Shown one piece after another: positions 32,648 to 42,230 of a stretch of 64,000 bases of DNA. The translations under genes were made by a program, and so were the position numbers. The notes below the pieces were generated by a model. That model had not been told where the DNA came from, made no database searches, and saw only the letters and a program-made list of their open reading frames with translations. Source of the stretch: an uncultured Lachnospiraceae bacterium (lineage in GTDB: Bacteria > Bacillota > Clostridia > Lachnospirales > Lachnospiraceae); contig CAKRHP010000005.1 of assembly GCA_934339135.1 (NCBI GenBank), positions 1-64,000 of the forward strand, in the 5' to 3' direction. Position 1 is the first letter of the stretch, and every line of letters starts with the position of its first letter.

Positions 32648-35050
32648 ATGAATTATGGTTACTTTGACGAGAAGAACCGCGAGTATGTGATCACCAGACC
32701 GGATACACCGGCTCCATGGTGTAACTACCTTGGTTCTCCGGAGTATGGTGCGATCATTTCTAACAATGCGGGTGGTTACAGCTTTGTAAAGAGCGGTGCG
32801 AACGGCCGTATCCTGCGTTATCATTTCAACAGCGATGATACACCGGGACGTTACATTTACATCAGAGATGATGAGACTGCTGATTTCTGGTCTGCTTCAT
32901 GGCAGCCGGTTGGCAAGGATCTGAATGAGTACAAGAGTGAGGTTCATCACGGTACTGCATATACAACAATGTTTTCTGAGTATGCAGGCATCAAGACCCA
33001 GGCAGATTATTATGTACCTCTTGGAAAGGTTTATGAGGTTTGGAGATGTAAGGTGACAAATACCACAGACAAGCCACGTAAGATTTCTGTATTTGGTTAT
33101 GCGGAGCTTTCCAATGATGATAATTACAATCAGGATCAGGTAAACCTGCAGTACTCTCTGTGTACAACCAACACATTATTCCTTGGCAACAAGATCCTGC
33201 AGCAGATCAACCTGAACTGGTATAAGGGTCCGGATGGAAGCAACGGCAAAGAGCGTTTCTTCGGTATGGCAGGCCAGAAGGTTACTTCTTACAATGGTGA
33301 TAAGGAAGCATTTATTGGTATGTATCACGATTATGGCAACCCGGTTGCGGTAGAGCGTGGTGAGTGTGATGGCGTTCTCAACTACAATGAGAACAGCTGT
33401 GGTGCACTTCATACTGCATTGGAGCTTGCTCCGGGCGAGTCAAAGGAGCTTGCATTTGTACTGGGCCGTTATAAGGCTTCTGATGCAGACAAGATCCTTG
33501 CATGCTACGAGGATGTTTCTGTCTGTGACAAAGAGATTGACGAGTTAAAGAATTACTGGCATTCTAAGCTGGATAATTTCAAGATTGATACACCAAGCCC
33601 TGCTTTCAACAGCATGGTAAATACATGGAATGCATATCAGTGCTTCCTGACCTTTACCTGGTCAAGAGCTGCATCCTTTATCTACTGTGGTGAGCGTAAC
33701 GGATATGGATACAGAGATACGGTTCAGGATATTCAGGGTGTTATCCATACAGATCCTGAGGCTGCACTGGACAAGATCCGTTTCATGCTGTCTGCTCAGG
33801 TAGACAATGGTGGCGGACTTCCACTGGTTCGTTTCGATCATGATGAGCGTGCCGGTCATGAGGGTACACCGGATGATCCGGATTATGTAAGAGAGACAGG
33901 ACATCCTGCATATCGTGCAGATGATGCACTGTGGCTGTTCCCTACTGTATTTAAGTATGTTTCAGAGACAGGTAATCTGGCATTTATGGATGAGGAGATC
34001 ACCTGGTCTAACGTAGATAAGAAAGCAACTGTTTATGAGCATCTGCAGAGAGCGATCGACTTCTCCATGAATCATCTGGGACCACATGGTCTTCCGGCTG
34101 GTCTTCATGCTGACTGGAATGACTGTCTGCGTCTGGGTGCACAGGGCGAGTCTTCCTTTGTGGCAATGCAGTTATATTATGCATTCTCTATCATGCGTCT
34201 TTTCGCACAGAAGAAGAATGATACCGATTATATTGCTTATCTGGACAAGACCCAGAAAGAGATCGGTGACAAGATCAACAAGCTCTGGTGGGAGGATGAC
34301 CGTTTCAACCGTGGCTTCAAGGATACCGGAGAGCTTATCGGTTCCAAGAAGGATCCGGAGGCGAGTATGTGGCTGAACCCACAGTCATGGGCTGTTATTT
34401 CCGGCCTGGCTACCAAGGATCAGGCAGAGAAGGCCCTGGAGTCTGTAGACCGCGAGCTGAATACCGCCTATGGTGCAAAGGTAATGGCTCCTTCCTATGT
34501 AGATCATTACTTTGATGGCGCACTGGCTGGTCTGTTCCCTCCATCAACAAAGGAGAATGGTGGTATCTTCTCACAGACACAGGGATGGATCATTCTTGCA
34601 GAGTCACTGATGGGACATGGAAACAAGGCATTCCAGTATTTTGAGGAGAGCTCACCTTCTTCACAGAATGACAAGGCAGAGATCCGTAAGCTGGAGCCAT
34701 ATGTACACGGACAGTATACAGAGGGTGATGAGAGCCCATTCCATGGACGTTCTCATGTACACTGGCTGACAGGTACTGCATCTACATGTATGGTAGGCTG
34801 CGTAGAGGGTATCTGTGGTATCCGTCCGGATCTGGATGGTATCCGTATCGCTCCTTCTATTCCAAGTGACTGGAAAGAGTTTACCATGGAGAAGAATTTC
34901 CGTGGAAGCAAGCTTAAGATCACAGTTGAGAATCCAAACGGCGCAGAGAGCGGCTGCAAGGAGTTCTATGTGAATGGCGAGAAGTTCGAGGATAATTATA
35001 TCCCGGCTGACAAGCTGACTCCTGTTACAGAGGTTCGTCTTGTTATGTAA
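32648..35050 (+). CDS. Cellobiose phosphorylase (GH94)
   Basis: Splits cellobiose with phosphate into glucose 1-phosphate and glucose in the cytosol, saving ATP. The 800 residues match the cellobiose-specific GH94 length. The general acid region HADWNDCLRLG places the catalytic Asp at about residue 492, very near D490 of the Cellvibrio gilvus enzyme. No signal peptide. An AGAGGAGG site lies upstream. Codon use (CGT, GGT, AAG, CTG or CTT) is as biased as in tuf, unlike the flanking genes, so it is probably very highly expressed. It is a single-gene unit with its own promoter and terminator; no sugar transporter is adjacent. Confidence 0.93.
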   Translation: MNYGYFDEKNREYVITRPDTPAPWCNYLGSPEYGAIISNNAGGYSFVKSGANGRILRYHFNSDDTPGRYIYIRDDETADFWSASWQPVGKDLNEYKSEVHHGTAYTTMFSEYAGIKTQADYYVPLGKVYEVWRCKVTNTTDKPRKISVFGYAELSNDDNYNQDQVNLQYSLCTTNTLFLGNKILQQINLNWYKGPDGSNGKERFFGMAGQKVTSYNGDKEAFIGMYHDYGNPVAVERGECDGVLNYNENSCGALHTALELAPGESKELAFVLGRYKASDADKILACYEDVSVCDKEIDELKNYWHSKLDNFKIDTPSPAFNSMVNTWNAYQCFLTFTWSRAASFIYCGERNGYGYRDTVQDIQGVIHTDPEAALDKIRFMLSAQVDNGGGLPLVRFDHDERAGHEGTPDDPDYVRETGHPAYRADDALWLFPTVFKYVSETGNLAFMDEEITWSNVDKKATVYEHLQRAIDFSMNHLGPHGLPAGLHADWNDCLRLGAQGESSFVAMQLYYAFSIMRLFAQKKNDTDYIAYLDKTQKEIGDKINKLWWEDDRFNRGFKDTGELIGSKKDPEASMWLNPQSWAVISGLATKDQAEKALESVDRELNTAYGAKVMAPSYVDHYFDGALAGLFPPSTKENGGIFSQTQGWIILAESLMGHGNKAFQYFEESSPSSQNDKAEIRKLEPYVHGQYTEGDESPFHGRSHVHWLTGTASTCMVGCVEGICGIRPDLDGIRIAPSIPSDWKEFTMEKNFRGSKLKITVENPNGAESGCKEFYVNGEKFEDNYIPADKLTPVTEVRLVM

Positions 35051-35114
35051 TTTAATATGATGCAAGGGGCAAAAGCAGATTGCAATTCCGGGCATCGGCA
35101 TTATAATAAAAATC

Positions 35115-35153
35115 AAACTCCACACATGGCGTATGCTGTGTGTGGAGTTTTTT
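35115..35153 (+). terminator. Terminator of cellobiose phosphorylase
   Basis: Perfect 12-pair stem AAACTCCACACA (35115-35126) / TGTGTGGAGTTT (35139-35150), followed by T residues. Confidence 0.9.
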
Positions 35154-35160
35154 GTATGAT

Positions 35161-35194
35161 ACAAAAAATGGGGATATCCATATTGGATATCCCC
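35161..35194 (-). terminator. Terminator of the PocR/MCP-like gene
   Basis: Palindrome GGGGATATCCA (35170-35180) / TGGATATCCCC (35184-35194). On the minus strand it is followed by ATTTTTTG, so it ends the minus-strand gene. Confidence 0.85.
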
Positions 35195-35228
35195 GTAAGT
35201 GATTACGAATGTTATCTGTTCAAAATAT

Positions 35229-36011
35229 CTACTGCTCAAATAATGAGGCAATATCGTTGACAGCCGTTGTAACCTCAGCAACAGATTTCTCGATGTCACC
35301 ATAAATGGTAGCTGACTGGGAAGAAAGCTCGCCCATGCTCTTTGCAACAACAGCAAATCCGACGCCTGCCTCACCGCTTCTGGCTGCCTCGATGGAAGCG
35401 TTCAGAGAAAGCATTTTCTGCTTGTTGGCGATAGACTTCAGGGAATGGGTATTGGCATTGATATCCTGAATGATATCGGTAGTATGCATTACTTCATTGT
35501 GAAGCTGGGTAAAGCGATCGCCGTTCGTGTAACGGAAATACTCCAGATTTACGAGCTGATTCACGATATCTCCCAATAGATCTGCTGCAGCACGGATCCG
35601 TTTCTCGGAACTGACAGGTACCTGATGAACAGCCTGCACATAGGCATCCTCATCGATACCAAGCTCCCGGGCAGTCTGACGAAACTTCTCATCATCCGGC
35701 TCCTGTGGCAGAACCTGTCCACCGATAATGGCTCCGACTTTTTCGCCGTTCAGCATAATGTCGATGGCAAAATCCATCAGACCGGCATGACAAAAATAGG
35801 TACCGGTGCATTCATTATCACACTTTACACAGCGACGGTTTCCTTCGGTGGAATTACGTGTATATTTCATGCAGAAATCCGTGAAATTGCTTCCCTCGGT
35901 TATGTACTCGCCGTTTTTGCCAACCGCAATTGCGGCAAGTCCTGTCGCATCGGAAAAGGCATCCTGAATTTTCTGCAATTTACTTAAGTCCATAAAATCT
36001 TTTAATTCCAT
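35229..36011 (-). CDS. Soluble PocR-domain / MCP-signalling hybrid protein
   Basis: 260 residues. The N-terminal 150 look like a PocR ligand-binding domain (LQKIQDAFSDATGLAA, then a Cys cluster FCMKY, RRCVKCDNEC, TYFCHAG). The C-terminal 70 match the hairpin tip of methyl-accepting chemotaxis proteins (LSLNASIEAARSGEAGVGF, then VAKSMGELS). There is no membrane helix and no methylation bundle, and the MCP part is much shorter than usual. It may be a stand-alone cytosolic sensor that docks on CheA/CheW or interacts with another MCP. AAGGAG precedes the start; it has its own terminator. Confidence 0.8.
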   Translation of the reverse strand: MELKDFMDLSKLQKIQDAFSDATGLAAIAVGKNGEYITEGSNFTDFCMKYTRNSTEGNRRCVKCDNECTGTYFCHAGLMDFAIDIMLNGEKVGAIIGGQVLPQEPDDEKFRQTARELGIDEDAYVQAVHQVPVSSEKRIRAAADLLGDIVNQLVNLEYFRYTNGDRFTQLHNEVMHTTDIIQDINANTHSLKSIANKQKMLSLNASIEAARSGEAGVGFAVVAKSMGELSSQSATIYGDIEKSVAEVTTAVNDIASLFEQ

Positions 36012-36136
36012 AGGTATTCTCCTTTTTTATTTATTCGTCCGATCAGGCGTTCAATGATAATTTTGATCATTTACTATATTTTACTACAAAAGAAGCATAA
36101 ATGCAATTATTTCGAGGGAATGATCTGCTGTTTTTC

Positions 36137-36165
36137 TTGACGTTATGATGGTGGTATGTTTTAAT
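36137..36165 (+). promoter_or_regulatory. Beta-galactosidase promoter
   Basis: TTGACG (36137-36142), 17-base spacer, TTTAAT (36160-36165). It rules out the in-frame ATG at 36164 as a start. Confidence 0.65.
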
Positions 36166-36196
36166 GATTAGAAGAAGATGCGGAGGTGTTTGGCAT

Positions 36197-38953
36197 ATGA
36201 GTACAAGAGTTTCTTTGTCTATGGACAAGGATTGGAGTTTCCATCTGGGAGACATAGAAGAGCCGATCGAAATGACTCATAGTTATATATATAATACTTC
36301 AAAAGCCGGAGCCTGTCCCGGAGTACCACAGGAGGACTTTGACGCAAGAGAATGGGAGAAGGTCAATCTGCCTCATGACTGGGCTGTCAGACAGCCTTTT
36401 TCAGAGGAGTCGGCAGCAAACTGGGGATATAAATCCGGTGGAAAAGCATGGTATCGGAAGGTGTTTGCTATTCCGGAAAAGTACCGGGATAAGGAGCTTA
36501 CCATAGAGTTTGAAGGCGTTGCCACCCATGCTGTTGTATATTTTAACGGTTCCGTGATCCATAGGAATTTTTCTGCTTATACACCATTTCAAATCGATAT
36601 TTCAGACCGGGCGCATTTTGGCTCCAGACCCAATGTGTTGGCAGTGTTTGTAGATGCAGATGTCTGGGAGGGCTGGTGGTATGAAGGAGCAGGAATATAC
36701 CGTCATGTCTGGCTTGATATCAAGAATCCGATCCATATTCCGCAGTATGGGCTTTCCATACGTATGGAGGAGACTTCGGAGAATACCTGGAAGGTCAATT
36801 TATTTACCAATATCTGTAATCAGACAGACAAGGATACGGAGGTAAGGATCTCTACCACCTTAGTAGATCCGGATCAGGAGCTGGAGGTCAATATCAATAA
36901 TGAGGGTGTGGTCTGTGAGGCAGGGGAGGAATCCCTGGTTGAGACAGAGTTTACCATAGAGGATCCAAAGGTATGGGATATTGAGGAACCCAATATATAT
37001 GAGGTGATCACCAAGGTTTTTGTAGAGGATGAGCTGGTAGATTCGGACAAGACTGTTTGCGGTTTTCGGACTATTGCCATGGATCCGGAGAAGGGATTTA
37101 TCTTGAACGGAAGACCGGTAAAGCTGTTTGGAACCTGCAATCATCAGGACTTTGGCGGAATAGGAGTGGCGGTGCCGGACGCGCTGCATGAGTATCGGAT
37201 CGAGCGGTTAAAGGCAATGGGATCTAATGCTTACCGATGCGCCCATGGACTGCCTCACAAGGAGTTTCTTGACGCCTGTGATAAAATGGGTATGCTTGTG
37301 ATAGATGAAAATCGCAATTTTGAGACCTCGGAGGAGGGGCTGGAGCAGCTTCGTACTATGGTGCTTCGGGATAGAAACCATCCTTCGGTCATTATGTATT
37401 CGATCTTTAATGAGGAGCCGCTGCAGGGAACTGAGGAAGGCAGGCGGATGGCGCATACCATGCGGGAGGAGATACGGGCACTGGATGATACAAGATTTGT
37501 GACAGGAGCCATGCATGGAGGTATTGACCTGGAGGAGAGTGCGGTGGATTCTCTGGATGTATGCGGTATCAATTATCAGACAGAGCAGTACGACAGCTTT
37601 CATAAGAAGCATCCGGATATGCCGGTCTTTGCCAGTGAGTCTACATCTTCGTTTTCTGTGAGAAGCTGCTATGAGGACAATGAAGAAACTCATATGATCA
37701 GCAGTTATGATGAGCATGCGGCGGAATGGGGCAGAACGGTCCGACAGACCTGGAAAGACATTATGGCGCGGGATTTTATGGCGGGAGCCTTTATGTGGAC
37801 GGGGTTTGATTATCTCGGAGAACCGACCCCGTATACCTGGCCGTCTGTTTCCTCTTATTTTGGCATGATGGATACCTGCGGTTATGCAAAGGATGCTTTT
37901 TATATGGCGAAGGCGATCTTTTCCAAAAAGCCGGTGTGTCATGTGCTGCCACACTGGAATCATCGTGGAAAGGAAGGACAGATGATCCGCGTGATGTCTC
38001 ATACCAACTGTGAGGAAGCAGAGCTGATCGTCAACAGGAAGTCCTACGGGAGGAAGAAGATTGACCTTTATGAGCAGGCAGAATGGCAGGTGCCGTATCA
38101 GCCGGGATATATTGAGCTGATCGGATACCGGGACGGGGTCAAGGCGGCTCATGATGTGAAGATTACCACGGGAGAGCCGGTTCGGTTAAAGATTGTGCCA
38201 TGGCATCGTGGAATGTATAATGATGGCAGAGATGCCATGCCGGTAAATATTTATGCTGTGGATGAAAAAGGACGGGGTGTGCCGGACGCTTCCTTTGAGA
38301 TTGATATTAATGTAGAGGGTGGAGTGATCCTTGGAACCTGCAATGGAGATCCTACCTGTCATGAGGACTTTGGTTCAGGTCACAGGAGTTTGTTTAACGG
38401 CAGATGTCAGGCAGTTGTTCAAGCGGAGGAGGGCGCCGGTCAGATGGTGATCTCGGCAGTAGCTCCGGAGGTGGAATTTGGCAGCCTGATGATTCCTCTT
38501 TCCACAAGGAAGGCAGAGCCTTTTGTGGAGAGCATTCGCCAGCAGTATCTGACTGGCTGGAAGATGACCTCGGAGCTTTACGAGGAGAAGCCGGATGTCA
38601 ATATGCATGTGGATGAATTCGATATGAATACCTGGATGGATGTGCAGGTGGATGAGAAGTCAGGAACACCGGTAATCTTTGAAAACCAGGAAGGAAAGTA
38701 TGGCATATATCGTATCAGGACACACATTCCGGACAAGATCAATGGCAGACTGCCGGTGCTTCATTTTGAAAGTGTCTGGGGACAGTGCAGCGTTTATGTG
38801 AATGGGGAACTGCGGGCTGAGACCTCCAATGAGTGGCCGGGACCGCTTGATGTGGAGATGCAGGAAAAGGACACTGGTACGGCAGAAATCCGTGTATTGG
38901 TAAAAAGCCTGAATTTTCATGCAGGACTTCATTCCATGGTAGTTTTTAGATAA
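36197..38953 (+). CDS. GH2 family beta-galactosidase
   Basis: 918 residues without a signal peptide, so cytosolic. Sugar-binding domain (SFHLGDIEEP...LPHDWAV), two beta-sandwich domains, TIM barrel, and a long C-terminal part with Ig-like domains. The acid/base Glu lies in SIFNEEP (about residue 406) and the likely nucleophile in VFASESTSS (about residue 481). ATG 36197 follows GGAGGTG by 8 bases. LacZ-type activity is most likely, but GH2 also contains beta-glucuronidases and others; lack of the glucuronidase pattern and nearby galT favour beta-galactosidase. No permease is adjacent. Confidence 0.82.
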   Translation: MSTRVSLSMDKDWSFHLGDIEEPIEMTHSYIYNTSKAGACPGVPQEDFDAREWEKVNLPHDWAVRQPFSEESAANWGYKSGGKAWYRKVFAIPEKYRDKELTIEFEGVATHAVVYFNGSVIHRNFSAYTPFQIDISDRAHFGSRPNVLAVFVDADVWEGWWYEGAGIYRHVWLDIKNPIHIPQYGLSIRMEETSENTWKVNLFTNICNQTDKDTEVRISTTLVDPDQELEVNINNEGVVCEAGEESLVETEFTIEDPKVWDIEEPNIYEVITKVFVEDELVDSDKTVCGFRTIAMDPEKGFILNGRPVKLFGTCNHQDFGGIGVAVPDALHEYRIERLKAMGSNAYRCAHGLPHKEFLDACDKMGMLVIDENRNFETSEEGLEQLRTMVLRDRNHPSVIMYSIFNEEPLQGTEEGRRMAHTMREEIRALDDTRFVTGAMHGGIDLEESAVDSLDVCGINYQTEQYDSFHKKHPDMPVFASESTSSFSVRSCYEDNEETHMISSYDEHAAEWGRTVRQTWKDIMARDFMAGAFMWTGFDYLGEPTPYTWPSVSSYFGMMDTCGYAKDAFYMAKAIFSKKPVCHVLPHWNHRGKEGQMIRVMSHTNCEEAELIVNRKSYGRKKIDLYEQAEWQVPYQPGYIELIGYRDGVKAAHDVKITTGEPVRLKIVPWHRGMYNDGRDAMPVNIYAVDEKGRGVPDASFEIDINVEGGVILGTCNGDPTCHEDFGSGHRSLFNGRCQAVVQAEEGAGQMVISAVAPEVEFGSLMIPLSTRKAEPFVESIRQQYLTGWKMTSELYEEKPDVNMHVDEFDMNTWMDVQVDEKSGTPVIFENQEGKYGIYRIRTHIPDKINGRLPVLHFESVWGQCSVYVNGELRAETSNEWPGPLDVEMQEKDTGTAEIRVLVKSLNFHAGLHSMVVFR

Positions 38954-39027
38954 AAGTTGGGGAAAAATAGCTTTTGACCCTGACATCATAATATAAAATA
39001 AGATCAGAATCAGAAATGGAGATAATT

Positions 39028-40317
39028 ATGAACAGACAGACAGATGTTGTGATCGTAGGCACAGGGGCAGCAGGACTTTTTTGCGCGCTGAAGCTTCCGG
39101 CACAATATAAGGTACTGATGATCACAAAGGACGAGGTGGATCAGAGTGATTCTTTCCTGGCACAGGGTGGAATGTGTATGCTGCGGGGAGAGGAAGACTA
39201 TGACAGTTATTTCGAAGATACGATGAAAGCAGGGCATTATGAGAATAATAAAGCATCCGTGGATGTCATGATCCGCTCCTCCAATCAGATCGCACAGGAT
39301 CTGATCGGTTATGGTGTGGATTTTGAAAGAGATGGGGATAAACTGGCGTTTACCAGGGAAGGCGGCCACTCCAGACCGAGGATTCTTTTTCATGAGGATA
39401 TTACCGGAAAGGAGATCACCAGCAAGCTTCTGGAAAGAGCGCAGGAGAGAGCCAATATTACCATTCTGGATCATACCATGATGTTAGACATTATCTGTGG
39501 TGAGGATGGCTGCGAGGGTCTGGTGATCCGGGAGGCAGACGGGACTCTGGGAACGGTACAGGCAGGATATACGGTATTTGCCTGCGGCGGCCTGGGTGGT
39601 CTTTATAAGCATTCTACCAATTTTCGTCATATTACCGGAGATGCCTTGGCAGTTGCACTTCGTCATGGAATTGAAATGGAGCATATAGACTATATCCAGA
39701 TCCATCCGACGACGCTTTATTCGGAGAAGCCGGGACGGCGTTTTCTGATTTCCGAGTCAGTCCGGGGAGAGGGAGCCATCCTCCTCAATAAAAAGGGAGA
39801 GCGTTTTGTGGATGAGCTTTTGCCGAGAGATGTGGTGACGGCGGCGATCCACAAGCAGATGGCAGAGGATGATATGCCGTATGTGCGGCTTTCTTTGGAA
39901 CGGATTCCGGAGGAGGAGATCCGCAGTCATTTTCCAAATATCTGTCAGCGCTGTCTGGAGGAAGGTTATGATGTGACAAAGGAGCCGGTACCGGTTGTTC
40001 CCGCACAGCATTATTTTATGGGTGGTATTAAAGTGAATCTGTCCAGCATGACTTCCATGGAACGTCTTTATGCGGTGGGTGAGACCTCCTGTAACGGAGT
40101 TCATGGAGCAAACCGTCTGGCAAGCAATTCCCTTCTGGAATCTATGGTGTTTGCGGATCGCTGTGCAAAGGAGATTACAGAGAAAAAGCTGCCGGAACCA
40201 AAGGATATTGCCGGAATGGCAGATCTGTCAGCCTACGAGGATCTGGAGAAGTTAAAGACAGATTATAAACAGTTAGTATTAGATGAAATAGAAAAGGAGA
40301 AAAAGAGACATGAGTGA
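39028..40317 (+). CDS. nadB: L-aspartate oxidase
   Basis: FAD enzyme that oxidises L-aspartate to iminoaspartate, the first step of NAD synthesis. The 429 residues show the dinucleotide-binding GTGAAGLFCALKLP, the LAQGGMCML segment, and the VRGEGAILLNKKGERF region typical of NadB. ATG 39028 has GGAG 6 bases upstream; the ATG 12 bases earlier overlaps that site. In anaerobes fumarate is the likely electron acceptor. It overlaps nadC by eight bases and opens the nadB-nadC-nadA-hydE cluster. Confidence 0.94.
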   Translation: MNRQTDVVIVGTGAAGLFCALKLPAQYKVLMITKDEVDQSDSFLAQGGMCMLRGEEDYDSYFEDTMKAGHYENNKASVDVMIRSSNQIAQDLIGYGVDFERDGDKLAFTREGGHSRPRILFHEDITGKEITSKLLERAQERANITILDHTMMLDIICGEDGCEGLVIREADGTLGTVQAGYTVFACGGLGGLYKHSTNFRHITGDALAVALRHGIEMEHIDYIQIHPTTLYSEKPGRRFLISESVRGEGAILLNKKGERFVDELLPRDVVTAAIHKQMAEDDMPYVRLSLERIPEEEIRSHFPNICQRCLEEGYDVTKEPVPVVPAQHYFMGGIKVNLSSMTSMERLYAVGETSCNGVHGANRLASNSLLESMVFADRCAKEITEKKLPEPKDIAGMADLSAYEDLEKLKTDYKQLVLDEIEKEKKRHE

Positions 40318-41164
40318 TACAACATTTATGAAGATGAATGCGGATCGTTATATCCGTCTGGCATTGGAAGAGGATATTACAAGCGAGGATATTTCCACCA
40401 ATTGTGTGATGCCGGAGTACCAGAAGGGACAGGTGGATCTGATCTGCAAGCAGGACGGAGTGATCTGTGGTCTGTGGGTTTTTCAGAGAGTATTTGAGCT
40501 TCTGGATGATACGGTTGCTTTTGATATGAAGGTGAAGGAGGGGGACTTTGTTCATGCGGGAGATCTGATGGCAGTTGTCACGGGAGATATCCGCACGCTT
40601 TTGTCGGGAGAGAGAACAGCGTTGAATTATCTTCAGAGAATGAGTGGGATTGCTACGTATACTCATGAGATCGCAGTGCTTCTGGAGGGCAGCAGTACGA
40701 CACTTCTGGATACCAGAAAGACGACGCCGAATATGCGTCTGTTTGAAAAGTATGCCGTAAAGGTGGGCGGTGGCAGCAACCATCGTTATAACCTGTCAGA
40801 CGGTGTGATGCTCAAGGACAACCATATTGGTGCGGCAGGAAGCATCACAAAGGCTGTTCAGATGGCGAAGGCATACGCATCCTTTGTACATAAGATCGAG
40901 GTTGAGGTGGAGACGTTAGATCAGGTAAAGGAAGCAGTAGAGGCAGGTGCTGATATTATCATGCTGGATAATATGACGCCGGATAAAATGAAAGAGGCGG
41001 TGAAGCTGATCAATGGACGGGCACTGACAGAGTGCTCCGGTAATGTCACCAGAGAGAATATTCAGAATATGATCGACGTAGGTGTGGACTATGTGTCCAG
41101 CGGTGCACTGACCCATTCCGCTCCGATCATGGATATTTCACTGAAAAATCTTCATGCAATTTAG
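40310..41164 (+). CDS. nadC: Nicotinate-nucleotide pyrophosphorylase
   Basis: Converts quinolinate and PRPP to nicotinate mononucleotide, CO2 and pyrophosphate. The 284 residues have the RKTTPNMRLFEKYAVKVGGG and LSDGVMLKDNHI signatures, which include the substrate-binding Arg and Lys residues. Start overlaps the nadB stop, giving translational coupling. The gene order nadB-nadC-nadA is common in Clostridia. Confidence 0.95.
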   Translation: MSDTTFMKMNADRYIRLALEEDITSEDISTNCVMPEYQKGQVDLICKQDGVICGLWVFQRVFELLDDTVAFDMKVKEGDFVHAGDLMAVVTGDIRTLLSGERTALNYLQRMSGIATYTHEIAVLLEGSSTTLLDTRKTTPNMRLFEKYAVKVGGGSNHRYNLSDGVMLKDNHIGAAGSITKAVQMAKAYASFVHKIEVEVETLDQVKEAVEAGADIIMLDNMTPDKMKEAVKLINGRALTECSGNVTRENIQNMIDVGVDYVSSGALTHSAPIMDISLKNLHAI

Positions 41165-41280
41165 GGAAATCAATAACGATTGAAATATAAATTTATACAG
41201 GGCATATGTTGATAGAGAAGCCTGCGGCAGAAGCAGGACCGGAGACGAAAAGTATAGATTTCGTCGGAAAAGAGGAGAAA

Positions 41281-42207
41281 ATGCAGGAGACAAATGTAGA
41301 ACAGTTAAAAAAAGAGATACTGGAGTTAAAGGAAAAGCGGAATGCGGTAATTCTTGCTCATTATTATGTAGACGGTGAGGTGCAGGCAATCGCAGATTAT
41401 GTGGGAGATTCTTATTTCCTGAGTAAGCTTGCCATTGAATTGAAGGAGCAGACAATTATATTCTGCGGCGTGTCTTTCATGGGAGAGAGTGCCAAGGTAC
41501 TCAATCCCGGCAAAAAGGTAATTATGGCGGATGAATTTGCGGACTGTCCGATGGCACATATGGCAGAGGTGGCAAAGATTGAGGAAGTGCGTAAAGAGTG
41601 GGATGATGTGGCGGTTGTCTGCTATGTAAATTCTACCTCTGAGCTGAAAGCACATTCCGATGTCTGCGTGACATCTTCCAATGCCATCAAGGTGGTACGT
41701 AATCTCAAAGAAAAAAATATCTATTTCATTCCGGATGAAAATCTGGGACGTTATGTGGCAAAGCAGCTTCCGGAGAAGCATTTCATTTTCAATGATGGAT
41801 TCTGCCATGTACATAAAAGCATTCATGCAGATGAGCTGTTAAGGGCAAGGGAGGCACATCCGGAGGCTAAGGTACTGACCCATCCGGAATGTACCGGAGA
41901 TGTGCTGGAGCTTTCGGACTTCATTGGAAGTACCTCGCAGATCATCGACTATGCAACAGAGAGTGATGCGAAGGAGTTTATCATCTGTACGGAGATGGGT
42001 GTTTTTTATGAGCTGGCACAGAAGAATCCGGACAAGAAGTTCTATTCCGTAGGACATCGTCAGTTTTGTCCAAACATGAAAAAGATCACATTGGAAAAGG
42101 TGAAAAACGCTTTGGAAACACTGCAGCCGGAAATGATCGTGGATCCGGAGATTGCAGAAAAATCCTGCAAGCCATTGGAGAAGATGTTGGAGCTGGCAGC
42201 AAAGTAA
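41281..42207 (+). CDS. nadA: Quinolinate synthase
   Basis: [4Fe-4S] enzyme that condenses iminoaspartate with dihydroxyacetone phosphate to quinolinate. ATG 41281 (AGAGGAG 4-10 bases upstream) gives 308 residues. The cluster ligands are expected at the Cys of ADCPMAHMAE, of THPECTGDVLEL and of GHRQFCPNM. LAHYYVDGEVQAIADYVGDS is the family start. An upstream in-frame ATG at 41206 would add 25 residues that do not fit. Third gene of the NAD operon. Confidence 0.94.
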   Translation: MQETNVEQLKKEILELKEKRNAVILAHYYVDGEVQAIADYVGDSYFLSKLAIELKEQTIIFCGVSFMGESAKVLNPGKKVIMADEFADCPMAHMAEVAKIEEVRKEWDDVAVVCYVNSTSELKAHSDVCVTSSNAIKVVRNLKEKNIYFIPDENLGRYVAKQLPEKHFIFNDGFCHVHKSIHADELLRAREAHPEAKVLTHPECTGDVLELSDFIGSTSQIIDYATESDAKEFIICTEMGVFYELAQKNPDKKFYSVGHRQFCPNMKKITLEKVKNALETLQPEMIVDPEIAEKSCKPLEKMLELAAK

Positions 42208-42230
42208 AGGGACAACGGAGGTTATCCAAT

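Noticed and set aside
37208..38152. 314-codon minus-strand open frame inside the GH2 gene
   Set aside because: Shadow frame, composition rich in His, Arg and Ile, no recognisable protein.
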